This document shows, piece after piece, positions 54,273-63,332 of a stretch of 64,000 nucleotides of DNA. The stretch's first letter is position 1, and each line of letters begins with the position of its first letter. The stretch comes from Plantactinospora sp. BC1. Lineage in GTDB: Bacteria > Actinomycetota > Actinomycetes > Mycobacteriales > Micromonosporaceae. The notes under the pieces were generated by a model that was not told the origin of the DNA, made no database searches, and saw nothing but the letters and a program-made list of their open reading frames with translations. The stretch is taken from NCBI RefSeq assembly GCF_003030345.1, contig NZ_CP028158.1:1116001-1180000 (forward strand). The letters are read 5' to 3'. Both the position numbers and the translations under genes were made by a program.

Positions 54273-55022
54273 ATGGATCAGCAGGGGCGGGCCGAGCGGG
54301 CACGGTCAACCGGAGCCGGCGCACCGGCGACGCCGACCGGCGCGGCGTTCGACCGGGTGCTGGCGGTCACCACCCGGCTCGGCGACCCGACCACCCCCGG
54401 CCCGCGCCGGGGCGTCGAGCGGCCGGCGGCTCGCGCCGGGACGGTGGCGACGGCGGGCGAGCAGGACGGCGCCGAGGTGGCGCTCGACCAGGTCCTCACG
54501 GCCCTCGTCCTGCTCCGGCAACTCCGCGCGGACCTCGAGTCCTGGGAGCCCCGACTCATCGCCGCCGCCCGGCAACGCGGTGCCAGTTGGGCCGAGCTGG
54601 CACCGGCCCTCGGGGTGGCGAGCCGGCAGGCCGCCGAGCGCCGCTACCTGCGACTGCGCCCGGCCGAGGACGACGCCGCGCCGCAGACCCGGGACGATCG
54701 GGTACGCGCCGAGCGCGACCGCCGGGCCGGCGACCGCGCGGCCGCCCGCTGGGCCCGGGACAACGGTGCCGACCTGCGCCAGCTCGCCGGGCAGATCACC
54801 GCGCTGACCGATCTCGGCTCCGCGGCCCGGCCCAGCCTGGACCGGCTGCACGACGCCCTCGGCGGCACCGACCCGAACGCGCTGGTCCGGCCGCTCGCCG
54901 ACACCCGGCGACACCTCCGCTCCGACCATCCGGCGCTCGCGGCCCAGGTCGACGCGATGAACGAACACCTCGACGAGGTACGCCAGCGCACCGCCCGGCG
55001 GCGCGGCCAGCCGCGCGGCTGA
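54273..55022 (+). CDS. HSP18-type transcriptional regulator
   Basis: The 249-residue protein contains a helix-turn-helix-like segment (ASWAELAPALGVASRQAAERRYLRLRP, near 110-137) and long charged helices. Proteins of this layout are annotated as HSP18 transcriptional regulators in actinomycetes and lie divergent from HSP20 genes, as here. The ATG 54273 follows GGGAACGG; two in-frame ATGs upstream overlap the operator and lack ribosome sites. It probably binds the GATGAC repeats; this is inference. Confidence 0.78.
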   Translation: MDQQGRAERARSTGAGAPATPTGAAFDRVLAVTTRLGDPTTPGPRRGVERPAARAGTVATAGEQDGAEVALDQVLTALVLLRQLRADLESWEPRLIAAARQRGASWAELAPALGVASRQAAERRYLRLRPAEDDAAPQTRDDRVRAERDRRAGDRAAARWARDNGADLRQLAGQITALTDLGSAARPSLDRLHDALGGTDPNALVRPLADTRRHLRSDHPALAAQVDAMNEHLDEVRQRTARRRGQPRG

Positions 55023-55029
55023 GCACGGC

Positions 55030-55686
55030 TCAGCGGGCCAGCCCGGCCGCTGTCAGGAGTCGCCGCCAGGTGTCGGTGTACTGCCCCCTGAACCGGCCCT
55101 TGCGCACCCGGTGGTCGAGGGCGGCCGGACCGCACATGTCCCGGACGAACTCCGGGTACCCGGCGCCGAGCACGCACTCGTCGAAGAAGGTGACGACGTT
55201 CGGCGCGAACTCCTCGACCTCGATCTCCCCCGGCATGCCCTTGACGTGGTAGAGGTACTCGTCGGTGTCGATGAAATAGACGCTGCCGGTCTCGACGTCC
55301 AGCCGGATCGGCGGGCCGAGGTTCCGCTCGGCGACCAGGTCGACGGGGATTTCCCGGATCTCGTAGCCGATGGTCAGCGGATAGCCCAGCAGGTCGTCGG
55401 TGGCACACAACTCCCGGCCCGCCCAGGCGGCGGCGCTGTCGATCTCGGGCGGCCGGACGAACCGGAAGTAGCTCCCCTCCAGCCGGCGGAAGAGGCTGAA
55501 CACCTCCACCAGACCGTCCGGCACCTCCGGGATGGGCTCCAGCGCGGTGGTCGACTCCTCGATGACCACACCGAAGCCGCGTTCGGCCTCGACCCGCCGC
55601 AACAGTTCGACCTTTGCCGCGATCCGCGCCAGGGCGTCGCCCCGGCCACTCTGCGGCCGGACCGCGCCGGTCGACCCCGTCTCCAT
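55030..55686 (-). CDS. SMI1/KNR4 (SUKH)-like protein
   Basis: The 218-residue protein has features of the SUKH superfamily: an N-terminal helix with PEVPDGLVEVFSLFRRLEG, a central YPLTIGYEIREIPV and C-terminal TFFDECVLGAGYPEFV. SUKH proteins are often immunity proteins to polymorphic toxins but also have other roles. No toxin gene is next to it. GTG/ATG choice is settled by GGGGAGG five bases before ATG 55686. The family call is moderate. Confidence 0.6.
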   Translation of the reverse strand: METGSTGAVRPQSGRGDALARIAAKVELLRRVEAERGFGVVIEESTTALEPIPEVPDGLVEVFSLFRRLEGSYFRFVRPPEIDSAAAWAGRELCATDDLLGYPLTIGYEIREIPVDLVAERNLGPPIRLDVETGSVYFIDTDEYLYHVKGMPGEIEVEEFAPNVVTFFDECVLGAGYPEFVRDMCGPAALDHRVRKGRFRGQYTDTWRRLLTAAGLAR

Positions 55687-55806
55687 CCCGCCTCCCCGAT
55701 CACCGCGCCTCCGCGCGATGGTACGGCCGTCGGCCGCCGCTGCCGGCCGTCGGCTGCCGGGTCCGGCCGGGCTCGGCACACTCCTATTTGTTGAGACCCC
55801 AAACTA

Positions 55807-55835
55807 TTGACAAGCACCATCCAGCGATGTGAATC
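55807..55835 (+). promoter_or_regulatory. candidate promoter of the LPMO gene
   Basis: TTGACA at 55807-55812 and TGAATC at 55830-55835, spaced by 17 bases, lie about 98 bases before the ATG. The -35 box is a perfect consensus in the only AT-rich patch of the region. No recognised cellulose- or chitin-response operator was found. Confidence 0.5.
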
Positions 55836-55932
55836 TCTGTCCAGGGACCGCCACCGGAGCCGGGCGGACAGTACGGGAGCGCCGGGCGGCCTCCCGGGTA
55901 CTCGCCCGTGCAATCGACGTCTGGGGGATCCC

Positions 55933-57081
55933 ATGTCTTCGCTCGCCCAACCCCTCAATCCGGCCCGACGCCGCGTCCCGATGGTCCTGCGGATCCTCGC
56001 GGTCGCGGCGAGCGCGGTCGTCCTCCTCGCCGCCGCCCTCGCGATCTCCCAGCAGACCGCGGACGCGCACGGCTCGACGATCAACCCGGCCTCCCGCAAC
56101 TACGGCTGCTGGAAGCGCTGGGGCAACGACTTCCAGAACCCGGCGATGGCCACCCAGGACCCGATGTGCTGGCAGGCCTGGCAGGCCGACCCGAGCGCCA
56201 TGTGGAACTGGAACGGGCTCTACCGGGAGGGCGTGAACGGCAACCACCAGGCCGCCGTGCCGAGCGGCCAACTGTGCAGCGCCGGTGAGACCGGCGGCAT
56301 CCGGTACGCCGCACTGGACAACCCGGGCAACTGGCAGGCCACCAACGTCGGCAGCAGCTTCAACGTCACCGTGCACGACCAGGCGCTGCACGGCGCCGAC
56401 TACTTCCGGATCTACGTCACCCGACAGGGGTTCAACCCGCTCACCCAGCGGTTGGGCTGGGGCGACCTCGAACTGGTCCGGGAAACCGGCCGGTACGCCC
56501 CCGGCGAGGGCACCCGGGAGACCGGTGACTCCGTGCTGAACGGCGTCTCCATCACGATGCCGGTGAGCGCGCCGGGACGGTCCGGCCGGCACATCGTCTT
56601 CGTGATCTGGAAGGCCAGCCACGCCGACCAGAACTACTACTGGTGCAGCGACGTCAACTTCGGCGGCAGCAACCCGCAGCCGACGGCGACGCCGACCCGT
56701 ACCCCCGCGCCGACGCCGACCCGCACCACCCCGCCGCCGACCACCACGCCGACCCGTACCCCGCCGGCCGGCGGCACGGGTAGCTGCACGGCGGCGTACG
56801 CCGTCACCGGCACCTGGTCCGGTGGTTTCCAGGCCGACGTACGGGTCACCGCCGGCAGCGCCGCGATCCGGGGCTGGACGGTGACCTGGACCTTCGCCAA
56901 CGGGCAACAGGTCAGCAACTCGTGGGGCGCCACGGTCACCAGCAGCGGATCGGCCGTCACCGCCCGGAACACCGACTACAACGGCAGTCTCGCCGCCGGT
57001 GCCAGCACCACCTTCGGGTTCCTCGGGTCGCAGACCGGCAGCAACCCGGTACCGACCCTGAGCTGCACCGCCACCACCTGA
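55933..57081 (+). CDS. AA10 lytic polysaccharide monooxygenase with CBM2
   Basis: The 382-residue secreted copper enzyme cleaves crystalline cellulose or chitin oxidatively. The signal peptide ends in TADA, leaving His46 as the mature N-terminus (HGSTINPASRN), which with the His in KASHADQNYYWC forms the copper-binding histidine brace. After the AA10 domain (46-245) there is a Pro/Thr linker (PTATPTRTPAPTPTRTTPPP) and a CBM2 domain (about 285-382, from CTAAYAVTGTWSGGFQADV to VPTLSCTATT). The CBM2 argues for cellulose or chitin. GGGGG precedes ATG 55933. Confidence 0.96.
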   Translation: MSSLAQPLNPARRRVPMVLRILAVAASAVVLLAAALAISQQTADAHGSTINPASRNYGCWKRWGNDFQNPAMATQDPMCWQAWQADPSAMWNWNGLYREGVNGNHQAAVPSGQLCSAGETGGIRYAALDNPGNWQATNVGSSFNVTVHDQALHGADYFRIYVTRQGFNPLTQRLGWGDLELVRETGRYAPGEGTRETGDSVLNGVSITMPVSAPGRSGRHIVFVIWKASHADQNYYWCSDVNFGGSNPQPTATPTRTPAPTPTRTTPPPTTTPTRTPPAGGTGSCTAAYAVTGTWSGGFQADVRVTAGSAAIRGWTVTWTFANGQQVSNSWGATVTSSGSAVTARNTDYNGSLAAGASTTFGFLGSQTGSNPVPTLSCTATT

Positions 57082-57099
57082 CCGCTGCGGCGGCGACCA

Positions 57100-57143
57100 G
57101 CCGTCGGGCCGGATCCGTGTCGGCGCGGACCCGGCCCGACGGC
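57100..57143. terminator. perfect 13-bp hairpin between convergent LPMO and DUF2726 genes
   Basis: GCCGTCGGGCCGG (57100-57112) and CCGGCCCGACGGC (57131-57143) pair perfectly over 13 bases with an 18-base loop that can extend the stem. It is 19 bases after the LPMO stop and just before the DUF2726 gene end, so it can stop both transcripts. Confidence 0.8.
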
Positions 57144-57149
57144 CACCCG

Positions 57150-58052
57150 CTAGTCGAACGAGACGTGCTCGAAGGCGTACGGGTTGAGCAACTCGTCCCG
57201 ACGGCGGCGCAACCCGTCGAGTTCGCCGGTCAGCCGGTCCCGGCCGGTCAACGGCAACTCGACGGTCTCGCGCAGCCGGAGCCGCTCCCCCACCGCCATC
57301 GTGGCGAGGTCCTCGGCGAGCCGGCCCGGCTCGATCCCGCAGTTGAAGCGCTGCTGCCAGACCCGGACCCGTTCGAAGAGGTACGCCCCCGGTCGCACCT
57401 GGAGCCACGCCCAACCCTCGGCCGGGCCGTCCTTCCAGTCCAGGTGCAGGCTGCGCAGGATCGGGTCGACCAGCTCCCGGTTGACGTACGCCTCCACCGC
57501 CGCCGACCGGGCGGCCGCCCCGAGGTCGTTGACGTGCCCGCTGCTGCCGTCCGGCAACCGACCGACGATGTCGCGGTAGCTGCGCGGCGCGTCCGGGGCG
57601 AGTGCGGCGTACTCGGCCGGGTCGCCGGTGGCGGCCTGGAAGGCGCGGGCGTCGATGACGTACTCGACGATCCGCCGGCCGTGCGTGCGCGGCTGCAACG
57701 TCGCCGACTCGATCCGGAGCAGTTCCAGGCCGACCGCGTCGCAGACGGCGTGCTTCATCCGGTCGTCCCGGTGCGTCTGCGGGGTCTGCACGCTGGTGTC
57801 GACCAGCTCGACCGCGAACGACGCCGCCGCACCGTCCGGATCGGAGACCACGAAGTCGAAGAGCGCCCGGCTGGCCGCGTTCCACTGGCCGCCGGTGACG
57901 CCCTCGGGACGGCGTGGCACGAGCTGGCCGAGCCGCTGGTCGGGCCGGACGATCCGACCCGCCCGCTCGATGGTTGCGCCGGTCGCCGCCGGTTCGGCGG
58001 GAAGCCGGGTGGATCGCGTCGACGGCTGTCCGCCGCTACCAGTCTCTGCCAT
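57150..58052 (-). CDS. DUF2726-domain protein, unknown function
   Basis: The 300-residue protein has a segment FAVELVDTSVQTPQTHRDDRMKHAVCDAVGLELLRIES (near 75-113) typical of DUF2726, a family related to PD-(D/E)XK-like nucleases; the remainder does not match anything I know. The start is uncertain: ATG 58052 has AAGGGA very close before it, ATG 58073 has only weak signals. It is divergent from the giant HEAT-repeat gene. Confidence 0.7.
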   Translation of the reverse strand: MAETGSGGQPSTRSTRLPAEPAATGATIERAGRIVRPDQRLGQLVPRRPEGVTGGQWNAASRALFDFVVSDPDGAAASFAVELVDTSVQTPQTHRDDRMKHAVCDAVGLELLRIESATLQPRTHGRRIVEYVIDARAFQAATGDPAEYAALAPDAPRSYRDIVGRLPDGSSGHVNDLGAAARSAAVEAYVNRELVDPILRSLHLDWKDGPAEGWAWLQVRPGAYLFERVRVWQQRFNCGIEPGRLAEDLATMAVGERLRLRETVELPLTGRDRLTGELDGLRRRRDELLNPYAFEHVSFD

Positions 58053-58202
58053 CTGTCCCTTGGTCCGTAACATCCGCTCGCCGCCTGGCGACACCGCCCG
58101 TCCGGCGGCAGGTCCCCACCATGCTAGGAACCCGCCGCCGGCCGCGCGTCGCCGGTCCGGGTCACCGTGGCCGCCGAAGCGGGTCGGCCCGAGAGCGGAA
58201 AC

Positions 58203-58307
58203 CCGGGCGCGGGACGGAAACGCGGGCGCGGGGCGGAAATGCGGGCGCGGGACGGAAACGCGGGCGCGGGACGGAAATGCGGGCGCGGGACGGAAATGCG
58301 GGCGCGG
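58203..58307. repeat. 19-bp tandem repeat, five units plus a partial unit
   Basis: Units of GCGGGCGCGGGACGGAAAY lie at 58203-58221, 58222-58240, 58241-58259, 58260-58278 and 58279-58297, with a partial sixth. Nineteen is not a multiple of three, and no gene is read across it. The array sits 33 bases before the start of the HEAT-repeat gene, so copy-number change could alter its leader. Confidence 0.9.
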
Positions 58308-58339
58308 CCGGGCCGGGCGGCTCGGCAGAATGGGTCACC

Positions 58340-61300
58340 GTGTCGACCACCCCCACCGAGCGGCTGCTCCGCGAACTGGATCCCCTGCCGTACCCGCAAC
58401 GGCTCCGTCGGCTCGCCCCGGCCGTACGGGCGCTGGCCGGCGACGGCACCCTCGCCGACGTACTGGCCCAGTTGCGCGGCGGCGACCGGTACCAGCGCCA
58501 CCTGGCGCTGACGATGGCGCTGATCGGCCGCGACGAGGCCGGCATCGCCGCCGCGCTCACCGACGCCGACCCGACGATCCGGGGCACCGCGCTGCGGGCC
58601 GCGCTCCGGGCCGATCGGTTCGACACCGACGACCTGGTCGCGCTGGTGGCCGACGCGTCGGCCCAGACCCGCCGGCTGGTCTGCCGGACGCTCGCCCGGT
58701 CGACCCACAGTGACCGGGCCGAGGCGTTGCTCGACGTGGTCCGCGGCCGCTACGGCGACGCGGAGGCGGCCCGGCTGCTGCCCGGCTGCGGGGCGGAGAC
58801 GGTACGGCGGCTGCTGCCCGAACTCGACCACGCGATCGACAACTGGTCCGGGCTGCTCCGCCGGCACCGGGAGATCATGCTCGACTACGCCGAGCAGGTG
58901 CTGGCCGGGCTCGACGCGCCGGCCCGGGAACGCTGGTGGATGCGTCGCGGCCACCACCTGCTCCGCTGTGCCGACCGCGCGCCGGGGCGGATCCTCGACC
59001 TGCTCGACCGGTACGCCCTGACCCGCCGGCTCCCCGGCGACCTCGCCAGCTACGGCGTGCTGGCCGCCGCCGACCCGGCCCGGGTGCTCCGGCTGCTCAC
59101 CGATCCCGCCCGGGCCGGATGGCTCCGGCACACCCGGCTGCCGACCGCCCTGCTCGACCGGCTCGGCCGGCGCGACCCGACCGAACTGGTACCCCTCGCC
59201 GAGCGGCTCCGGGACGACGACACCCGGTTCGCCGACCTGCTCGCCGCGCTGCCGCCCCGGCACCGGGGAACCCTCTACGACGCCGCGACGGCACCGCTGG
59301 ACCGGGCTCAGCTGCTCCTCTCCGACCAGGTGCTGACGGTACTGCCGCATGCCTGGCGGCACCGCGAGGCGCGGCGCATCCTGGCGCTGCCGAAGATCGC
59401 CGAGGACGAGGCCCGGACGCTGCGGTACACGGCGCACCTGCCCTGGCCGGAGGCGGAGCCGGCGCTGTCGGCGGCGCTGCGGCGGGCCGACGCCGACGAC
59501 CGGGCCACCGGCTACGAACTGCTGCTGGCCGCCGCCGCGCGCAGCGCCGACCCGGCGGCCGTCGCCGACGCCGTCGACCGGCTGCTCCGGCTCCGCAACG
59601 AGCAGGATCCGGTCCGCAGCCGCGCCCTGCTGGCACTCGCCGCGATGCCCCGACTGCTCAGCTCCGCCTCGCCCGCGACGCTGGACCGGATCGCGCGGGA
59701 CACCACCGAGGCCCGGGACGCGTCGGGGGCCAGTCGCGGCGCGCTGAGCCAGTTGGCGGTGGCGGTGCTGCGGCACCACCCGGACCGGTCGGCGCTGGTG
59801 CGGTGGTCGCTGCGGACCTTCGAGCGGCTCTTCGACGACCGGCGGCTGCCGTGGCTCGGCCAGCTCGACAGCGGCCTGCGCCGGGGGCAGGAACACGACT
59901 TCTTCGCGACGGTACGGCCCTGGCTGGACCGCGCCATCGAGCGCGGCAGTCACCAGCCGGTCGCCGCGGTGGCCCGGATGCTGGGCCGGCGCGCCCGGCA
60001 CATACCGGAACTGCAACGGTTGCTGCGCCGGGCGATCGACCCGGAGGTGGTCTCGAACGAGTTCCGGGAGGCGGTCCGGCTCTGGCTCGACGACCCACCG
60101 ACCCGGTCGGAACGGGTCGCCGAGGTGCTCCGGGTCGACCCGTCGACGGTACGGATCAACGAGGTGTGGCAGATCGTCGCCACCAGCCGCACCGACCTGC
60201 TCGACCTGGTGCTGCCCGGCCCGGTACCGGCCGGGAAGTTCCTCAGCGCCGGCACCCGCTGGACACCCCCGTCGGCCCGGTACGCCGGCCGCTGGCTGCC
60301 GCGTCAGCAGCGCGCCCTGGCGGAGCTGCTGGAACGGGTCGCCGCCGACGCCGGCACTCCGGTGCAGACCCGTGCGCAGGCGATCTCCGCCGCCGCCCAG
60401 CTACCCGAACACGGCCTGCCGTTCGTCACCCGCTGGGTCGACTCGCCGAACGTCAACCTCGCCGAGGCGGCGCTCGGGGCACTGCCCTGGACCGACCGGC
60501 CCGCCGAGGCGCTGCCGATCCTGCTCGGCCACGCCGACGGCGACCGGGCCCGGGTCGCCACCTACGCCGCCGGCCGGGCGGCACGGTTCGTCGCACCGTC
60601 GCTGCTGCCGGGCGTACTCGGGGAGATCGCGACCGGGCGCGGCAAGGTGACCAGTCGCAAGGAGGCGCTGCGGTTGCTGGCCCGGTTCGGCGGGCCGGAG
60701 TCGATGCGACCACTCTGGGACGCCTGGCGGCAGGAGGGCCAGCACCGCGACGTCCGGGCCGCGATCGTCTCCGCCGCCCGGCTCCGGCTGGACCAGCCGG
60801 AGTGCTGGCAGATCGTCGAGCAGGCCGCCGACGGGAGCCGGGAGGACCTGCTCGCCGTACTGGCGCAGCAGGCCGAGGCGACCGCCGCGACCGACCGCCA
60901 CAGGTACGCCGCACTGGTAGTACGCGCCTGCGGGCATCCGGACCGGACGGTGGCGAGGGCGGCCTGGGCGGTACTGCCGGACTGGGCGCCCTGGGCCGGC
61001 GACCTCGTCCCGGTGGTCGTCGCGGCCGTCTCCGACCTGCACAGCGAGCAGATCTGGCCGACCGTGGTCGCCACCCTCGGCCGGTTGCTCGACGTGCCGA
61101 CCACCGCCGGCCCGGCAGACCCGGGTCCCGGACCGGTCGAGCCGCCGACGGCGAACGGCACGACACAGCCGAGTGCCGGACCGGTCGATCCGTCGGCGGC
61201 GGACGGCACGACACAGCCGGGTGCCGGACCGGTCGACCCGTCGGCGGCGGAGGGAACGGCGCACCGGGGTCCGCTGGTCGCCGCGCTGGCGGCGCTGGTC

Positions 61301-61846
61301 CGGTTGGACGGCGCCGACGGCGATCCGGGCGGCCCGGCCGTCGACCGGCCGGCCCGACGCCGGATCGAGGAGCTGGTGGCGACCGCGGTCGACTGGGCCG
61401 GCACGGCCGGACCCGAGCGGGATCGGGAGCCCGTCGTGGCCGCCGCCCGGCTACTCGCGGCGGAGCCGGAGTTCGTACCGGCGGCCGGGCGGCTCTTCGC
61501 GCAGCTCGTCCGGCTGGAGGCCGCCGTACCCGACGAACTGGTCGCGGACCTCGCCGCGCTGGCCGGGCTGCTCGCCGACCGGCCGGTGCTGGCGGACCGG
61601 CTCGCCACCCGGCTCGGCGAGCGGGTGGCCGCCGGTACCGGCGTCCCGTCCGATGCCGTGCTGCTCGACGCGGCGGACCGGCTCGCCGACCGGACCGACC
61701 CGGCCGGTGCGCTCTTCGCGCTGGCCCTGGCCCGGGCCGGCGGCCGGTACGGCTGGAGCCGGCCGTGGCAGGAGCTGCTGCACCGGCTGCGTCGCCATCC
61801 GGTGCCGGACGTCCGGTCGGCCGCCCTCGACGTCGCGATGGCCTGA
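58340..61846 (+). CDS. giant HEAT-repeat protein, unknown function
   Basis: The 1168-residue cytoplasmic protein is almost entirely made of helical HEAT-like units, for example ALTDADPTIRGTALRAALRADR near the start and VRRHPVPDVRSAALDVAMA-like RRHPVPDVRSAALDVAMA at the end. Positions 61120-61260 encode a Pro/Gly/Thr linker with a repeated GTTQPGAGPVDPSAA unit. No catalytic domain is visible; such proteins are scaffolds. The GTG at 58340 is the first sensible start after the tandem repeat and begins VSTTPTERLLRELDP. Function is unknown. Confidence 0.85.
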   Translation: MSTTPTERLLRELDPLPYPQRLRRLAPAVRALAGDGTLADVLAQLRGGDRYQRHLALTMALIGRDEAGIAAALTDADPTIRGTALRAALRADRFDTDDLVALVADASAQTRRLVCRTLARSTHSDRAEALLDVVRGRYGDAEAARLLPGCGAETVRRLLPELDHAIDNWSGLLRRHREIMLDYAEQVLAGLDAPARERWWMRRGHHLLRCADRAPGRILDLLDRYALTRRLPGDLASYGVLAAADPARVLRLLTDPARAGWLRHTRLPTALLDRLGRRDPTELVPLAERLRDDDTRFADLLAALPPRHRGTLYDAATAPLDRAQLLLSDQVLTVLPHAWRHREARRILALPKIAEDEARTLRYTAHLPWPEAEPALSAALRRADADDRATGYELLLAAAARSADPAAVADAVDRLLRLRNEQDPVRSRALLALAAMPRLLSSASPATLDRIARDTTEARDASGASRGALSQLAVAVLRHHPDRSALVRWSLRTFERLFDDRRLPWLGQLDSGLRRGQEHDFFATVRPWLDRAIERGSHQPVAAVARMLGRRARHIPELQRLLRRAIDPEVVSNEFREAVRLWLDDPPTRSERVAEVLRVDPSTVRINEVWQIVATSRTDLLDLVLPGPVPAGKFLSAGTRWTPPSARYAGRWLPRQQRALAELLERVAADAGTPVQTRAQAISAAAQLPEHGLPFVTRWVDSPNVNLAEAALGALPWTDRPAEALPILLGHADGDRARVATYAAGRAARFVAPSLLPGVLGEIATGRGKVTSRKEALRLLARFGGPESMRPLWDAWRQEGQHRDVRAAIVSAARLRLDQPECWQIVEQAADGSREDLLAVLAQQAEATAATDRHRYAALVVRACGHPDRTVARAAWAVLPDWAPWAGDLVPVVVAAVSDLHSEQIWPTVVATLGRLLDVPTTAGPADPGPGPVEPPTANGTTQPSAGPVDPSAADGTTQPGAGPVDPSAAEGTAHRGPLVAALAALVRLDGADGDPGGPAVDRPARRRIEELVATAVDWAGTAGPERDREPVVAAARLLAAEPEFVPAAGRLFAQLVRLEAAVPDELVADLAALAGLLADRPVLADRLATRLGERVAAGTGVPSDAVLLDAADRLADRTDPAGALFALALARAGGRYGWSRPWQELLHRLRRHPVPDVRSAALDVAMA
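61137..61258 (+). repeat. in-frame 48-bp repeats encoding a GP(V/D)xP linker
   Basis: Three imperfect 48-base units of the type CCGGTCGAYCCGTCGGCGGC with ACGACACAGCCG parts encode TTQPSAGPVDPSAADG-type linkers inside the HEAT-repeat protein. The unit keeps the frame. Confidence 0.8.
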
Positions 61847-61870
61847 CTACGCCCCGACCGCCCGCCGCCG

Positions 61871-61933
61871 AGCACGACCGGTCCCGCCGCAGCACGACCG
61901 GTCCCGCCGGAGCACGACCGTCCGGCGGGACCG
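61871..61933. terminator. repeat-derived hairpin between convergent genes
   Basis: Three copies of AGCACGACCG start at 61871, 61891 and 61911 (20-base spacing, with GTCCCGCCGS between). The last spacer and the following bases form a perfect 12-base stem CGGTCCCGCCGG (61899-61910) and CCGGCGGGACCG (61922-61933) with an 11-base loop. It lies 25 bases after the HEAT gene stop and just before the copper-monooxygenase stop, so it is a good bidirectional terminator. Confidence 0.75.
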
Positions 61934-61941
61934 TGGGTGGG

Positions 61942-63138
61942 TCAGTCGGGTCGGGACATGATGACGATGCCGAGACACATCTCGTCGCTGGTGCCCTCGG
62001 CCCAGACGACGTAGCGGGGCGGCAGGTTGCGCAGTTGGGGCAGCCGCTGCCGGAGCGTCACGTCGTGTCGGCAGGTGACCCGGAGGACGTCGCCGGGCTT
62101 CACCGCGACCGGTTGCGGCAGCGGTCGGACGGCCTGCTGGTCGAAGTCGTAGTTCGGGATGTCGAGCAGGGTCCGCGCCCCCGGGCTGCCGGGGTTCAGC
62201 TCCACCCTGATCGCCCTGCCGAGCAGGTGCATGTGACCGGCGACCGCGTGCGCCAGGCCGGCCCGGTCGACCTGGTGGTCACAGTGCTGCGTGCTGCCGG
62301 CGGCCGGGGCTCGGCCCCGGTTGCAGTACTCGTTGAGCCGCTCCGCCTGCTCGCCCGCCTCCGCCCCGAACCGCTGCCGTACGTCCCGCAGCGCGGCCTC
62401 GCGCTGGCACAGCTCGCCGCGTTCGTCGGCGGCGCAGGGCAGCTCGACCGGAGCGGGCAGCAGCTCGGTGACCAGCGGCTCTACCTCCTCCGGGCCGCCG
62501 ACGAGGCGTAGTCGGACGCCGGAGCGGTCGGTGTCGTCGCCAGCGGCCCGGACGTCGATCAGGTTGTAGTGCACCTGCATCACGAGCTGGCTGCCCGGCG
62601 GCATCGGATAGCCGAGGCCCGGCGCGAGGAGTGTCTCGTTGGCGCCCGGCGCCCAGTGCGCCACCCAGGCCGCCGCGCCGATCCCGGCGTCGCCGAAGCA
62701 GGTCCAGCCGTCACCCGGGGTTTCCGCGTCGAGGGTGCGGGCCGACGCCACCTGCGTCGGGTCGAGCCGGAAGAGGATGGCGTGGTGCACCATGGCGCCG
62801 TTCTGCGGCAGGAACTGGCTGCCGGTCAGGAACGCGGACTCGGTGAGGCCCGGGTCGACCAGGAAGCACCGGTATTCGTCGGTGCCGCCGTTCGGCGCGG
62901 CCGGCCGGTACGGCTGCGCCAGGTTCAGGGTGACGAACCGCTCGCCGGAGCGCAGCGGTGCGGCCGGTGGAATGTCGACTGTGCCGTGTGACCCGCCGTG
63001 CGTGCCGGTGGCGCTGGGCTGGGCCGCTGGCGGCGGGCCGGCGTCCGGATCGGCCCCGCAGGAGGTACCGAGGAGGATGGCGGCCAGCGAGGCGGCCGCG
63101 ACGACAAGAGGGCGTACGCGTCGATGCATGTTCTTCAT
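61942..63138 (-). CDS. PHM-like copper type II monooxygenase lipoprotein
   Basis: This 398-residue protein has a lipoprotein signal (LAAILLGTSC, Cys near 28) and all copper ligands of the peptidylglycine hydroxylase/dopamine hydroxylase core: the first site as VHHAI and His in QVHYNL, the second as GHMHLLG (HxH) and the Met of EMCLGIVIM. Cys pairs in both halves are also typical. These animal-type enzymes hydroxylate C-H bonds with ascorbate; bacterial homologues are mostly unstudied. ATG 63138 is preferred over an upstream in-frame start. A YcnI-like copper protein gene lies divergently next to it. Confidence 0.85.
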   Translation of the reverse strand: MKNMHRRVRPLVVAAASLAAILLGTSCGADPDAGPPPAAQPSATGTHGGSHGTVDIPPAAPLRSGERFVTLNLAQPYRPAAPNGGTDEYRCFLVDPGLTESAFLTGSQFLPQNGAMVHHAILFRLDPTQVASARTLDAETPGDGWTCFGDAGIGAAAWVAHWAPGANETLLAPGLGYPMPPGSQLVMQVHYNLIDVRAAGDDTDRSGVRLRLVGGPEEVEPLVTELLPAPVELPCAADERGELCQREAALRDVRQRFGAEAGEQAERLNEYCNRGRAPAAGSTQHCDHQVDRAGLAHAVAGHMHLLGRAIRVELNPGSPGARTLLDIPNYDFDQQAVRPLPQPVAVKPGDVLRVTCRHDVTLRQRLPQLRNLPPRYVVWAEGTSDEMCLGIVIMSRPD

Positions 63139-63332
63139 AACGTCGCAGCTCCACCCAGGATCCGGGCCGACCGCCAACTATCAGATGAAAGTCGGACCTT
63201 CCGGAGGATAGCCCTTAACCGGTGGCGAAGGCATCCCGGGCGGCCGGCGTAACATACCCGCCCGTTGGTTGAACCTTTTTCGCTCGGGAGCCGAACTACA
63301 CGGAGTATCGGCCGGACGAAGGGACTTCTGCT
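63139..63332. other. divergent intergenic region of the copper-protein pair
   Basis: No gene is supported here. The 194 bases contain an AT-richer patch (63170-63215, 63265-63285) in which divergent promoters probably lie, but no clear -35/-10 pair or copper-response operator was recognised. Confidence 0.4.

Noticed and set aside
55030-55686. Toxin-immunity locus suggested by the SUKH-like protein
   Set aside because: No secreted toxin, WXG100 or polymorphic-toxin gene is near; the neighbours are an HSP18-type regulator and an LPMO.
55795-55830. Possible DasR or CebR operator near the LPMO promoter
   Set aside because: The TTGTTGAGACCCC sequence shares only fragments with known sites and is not a clear dyad.
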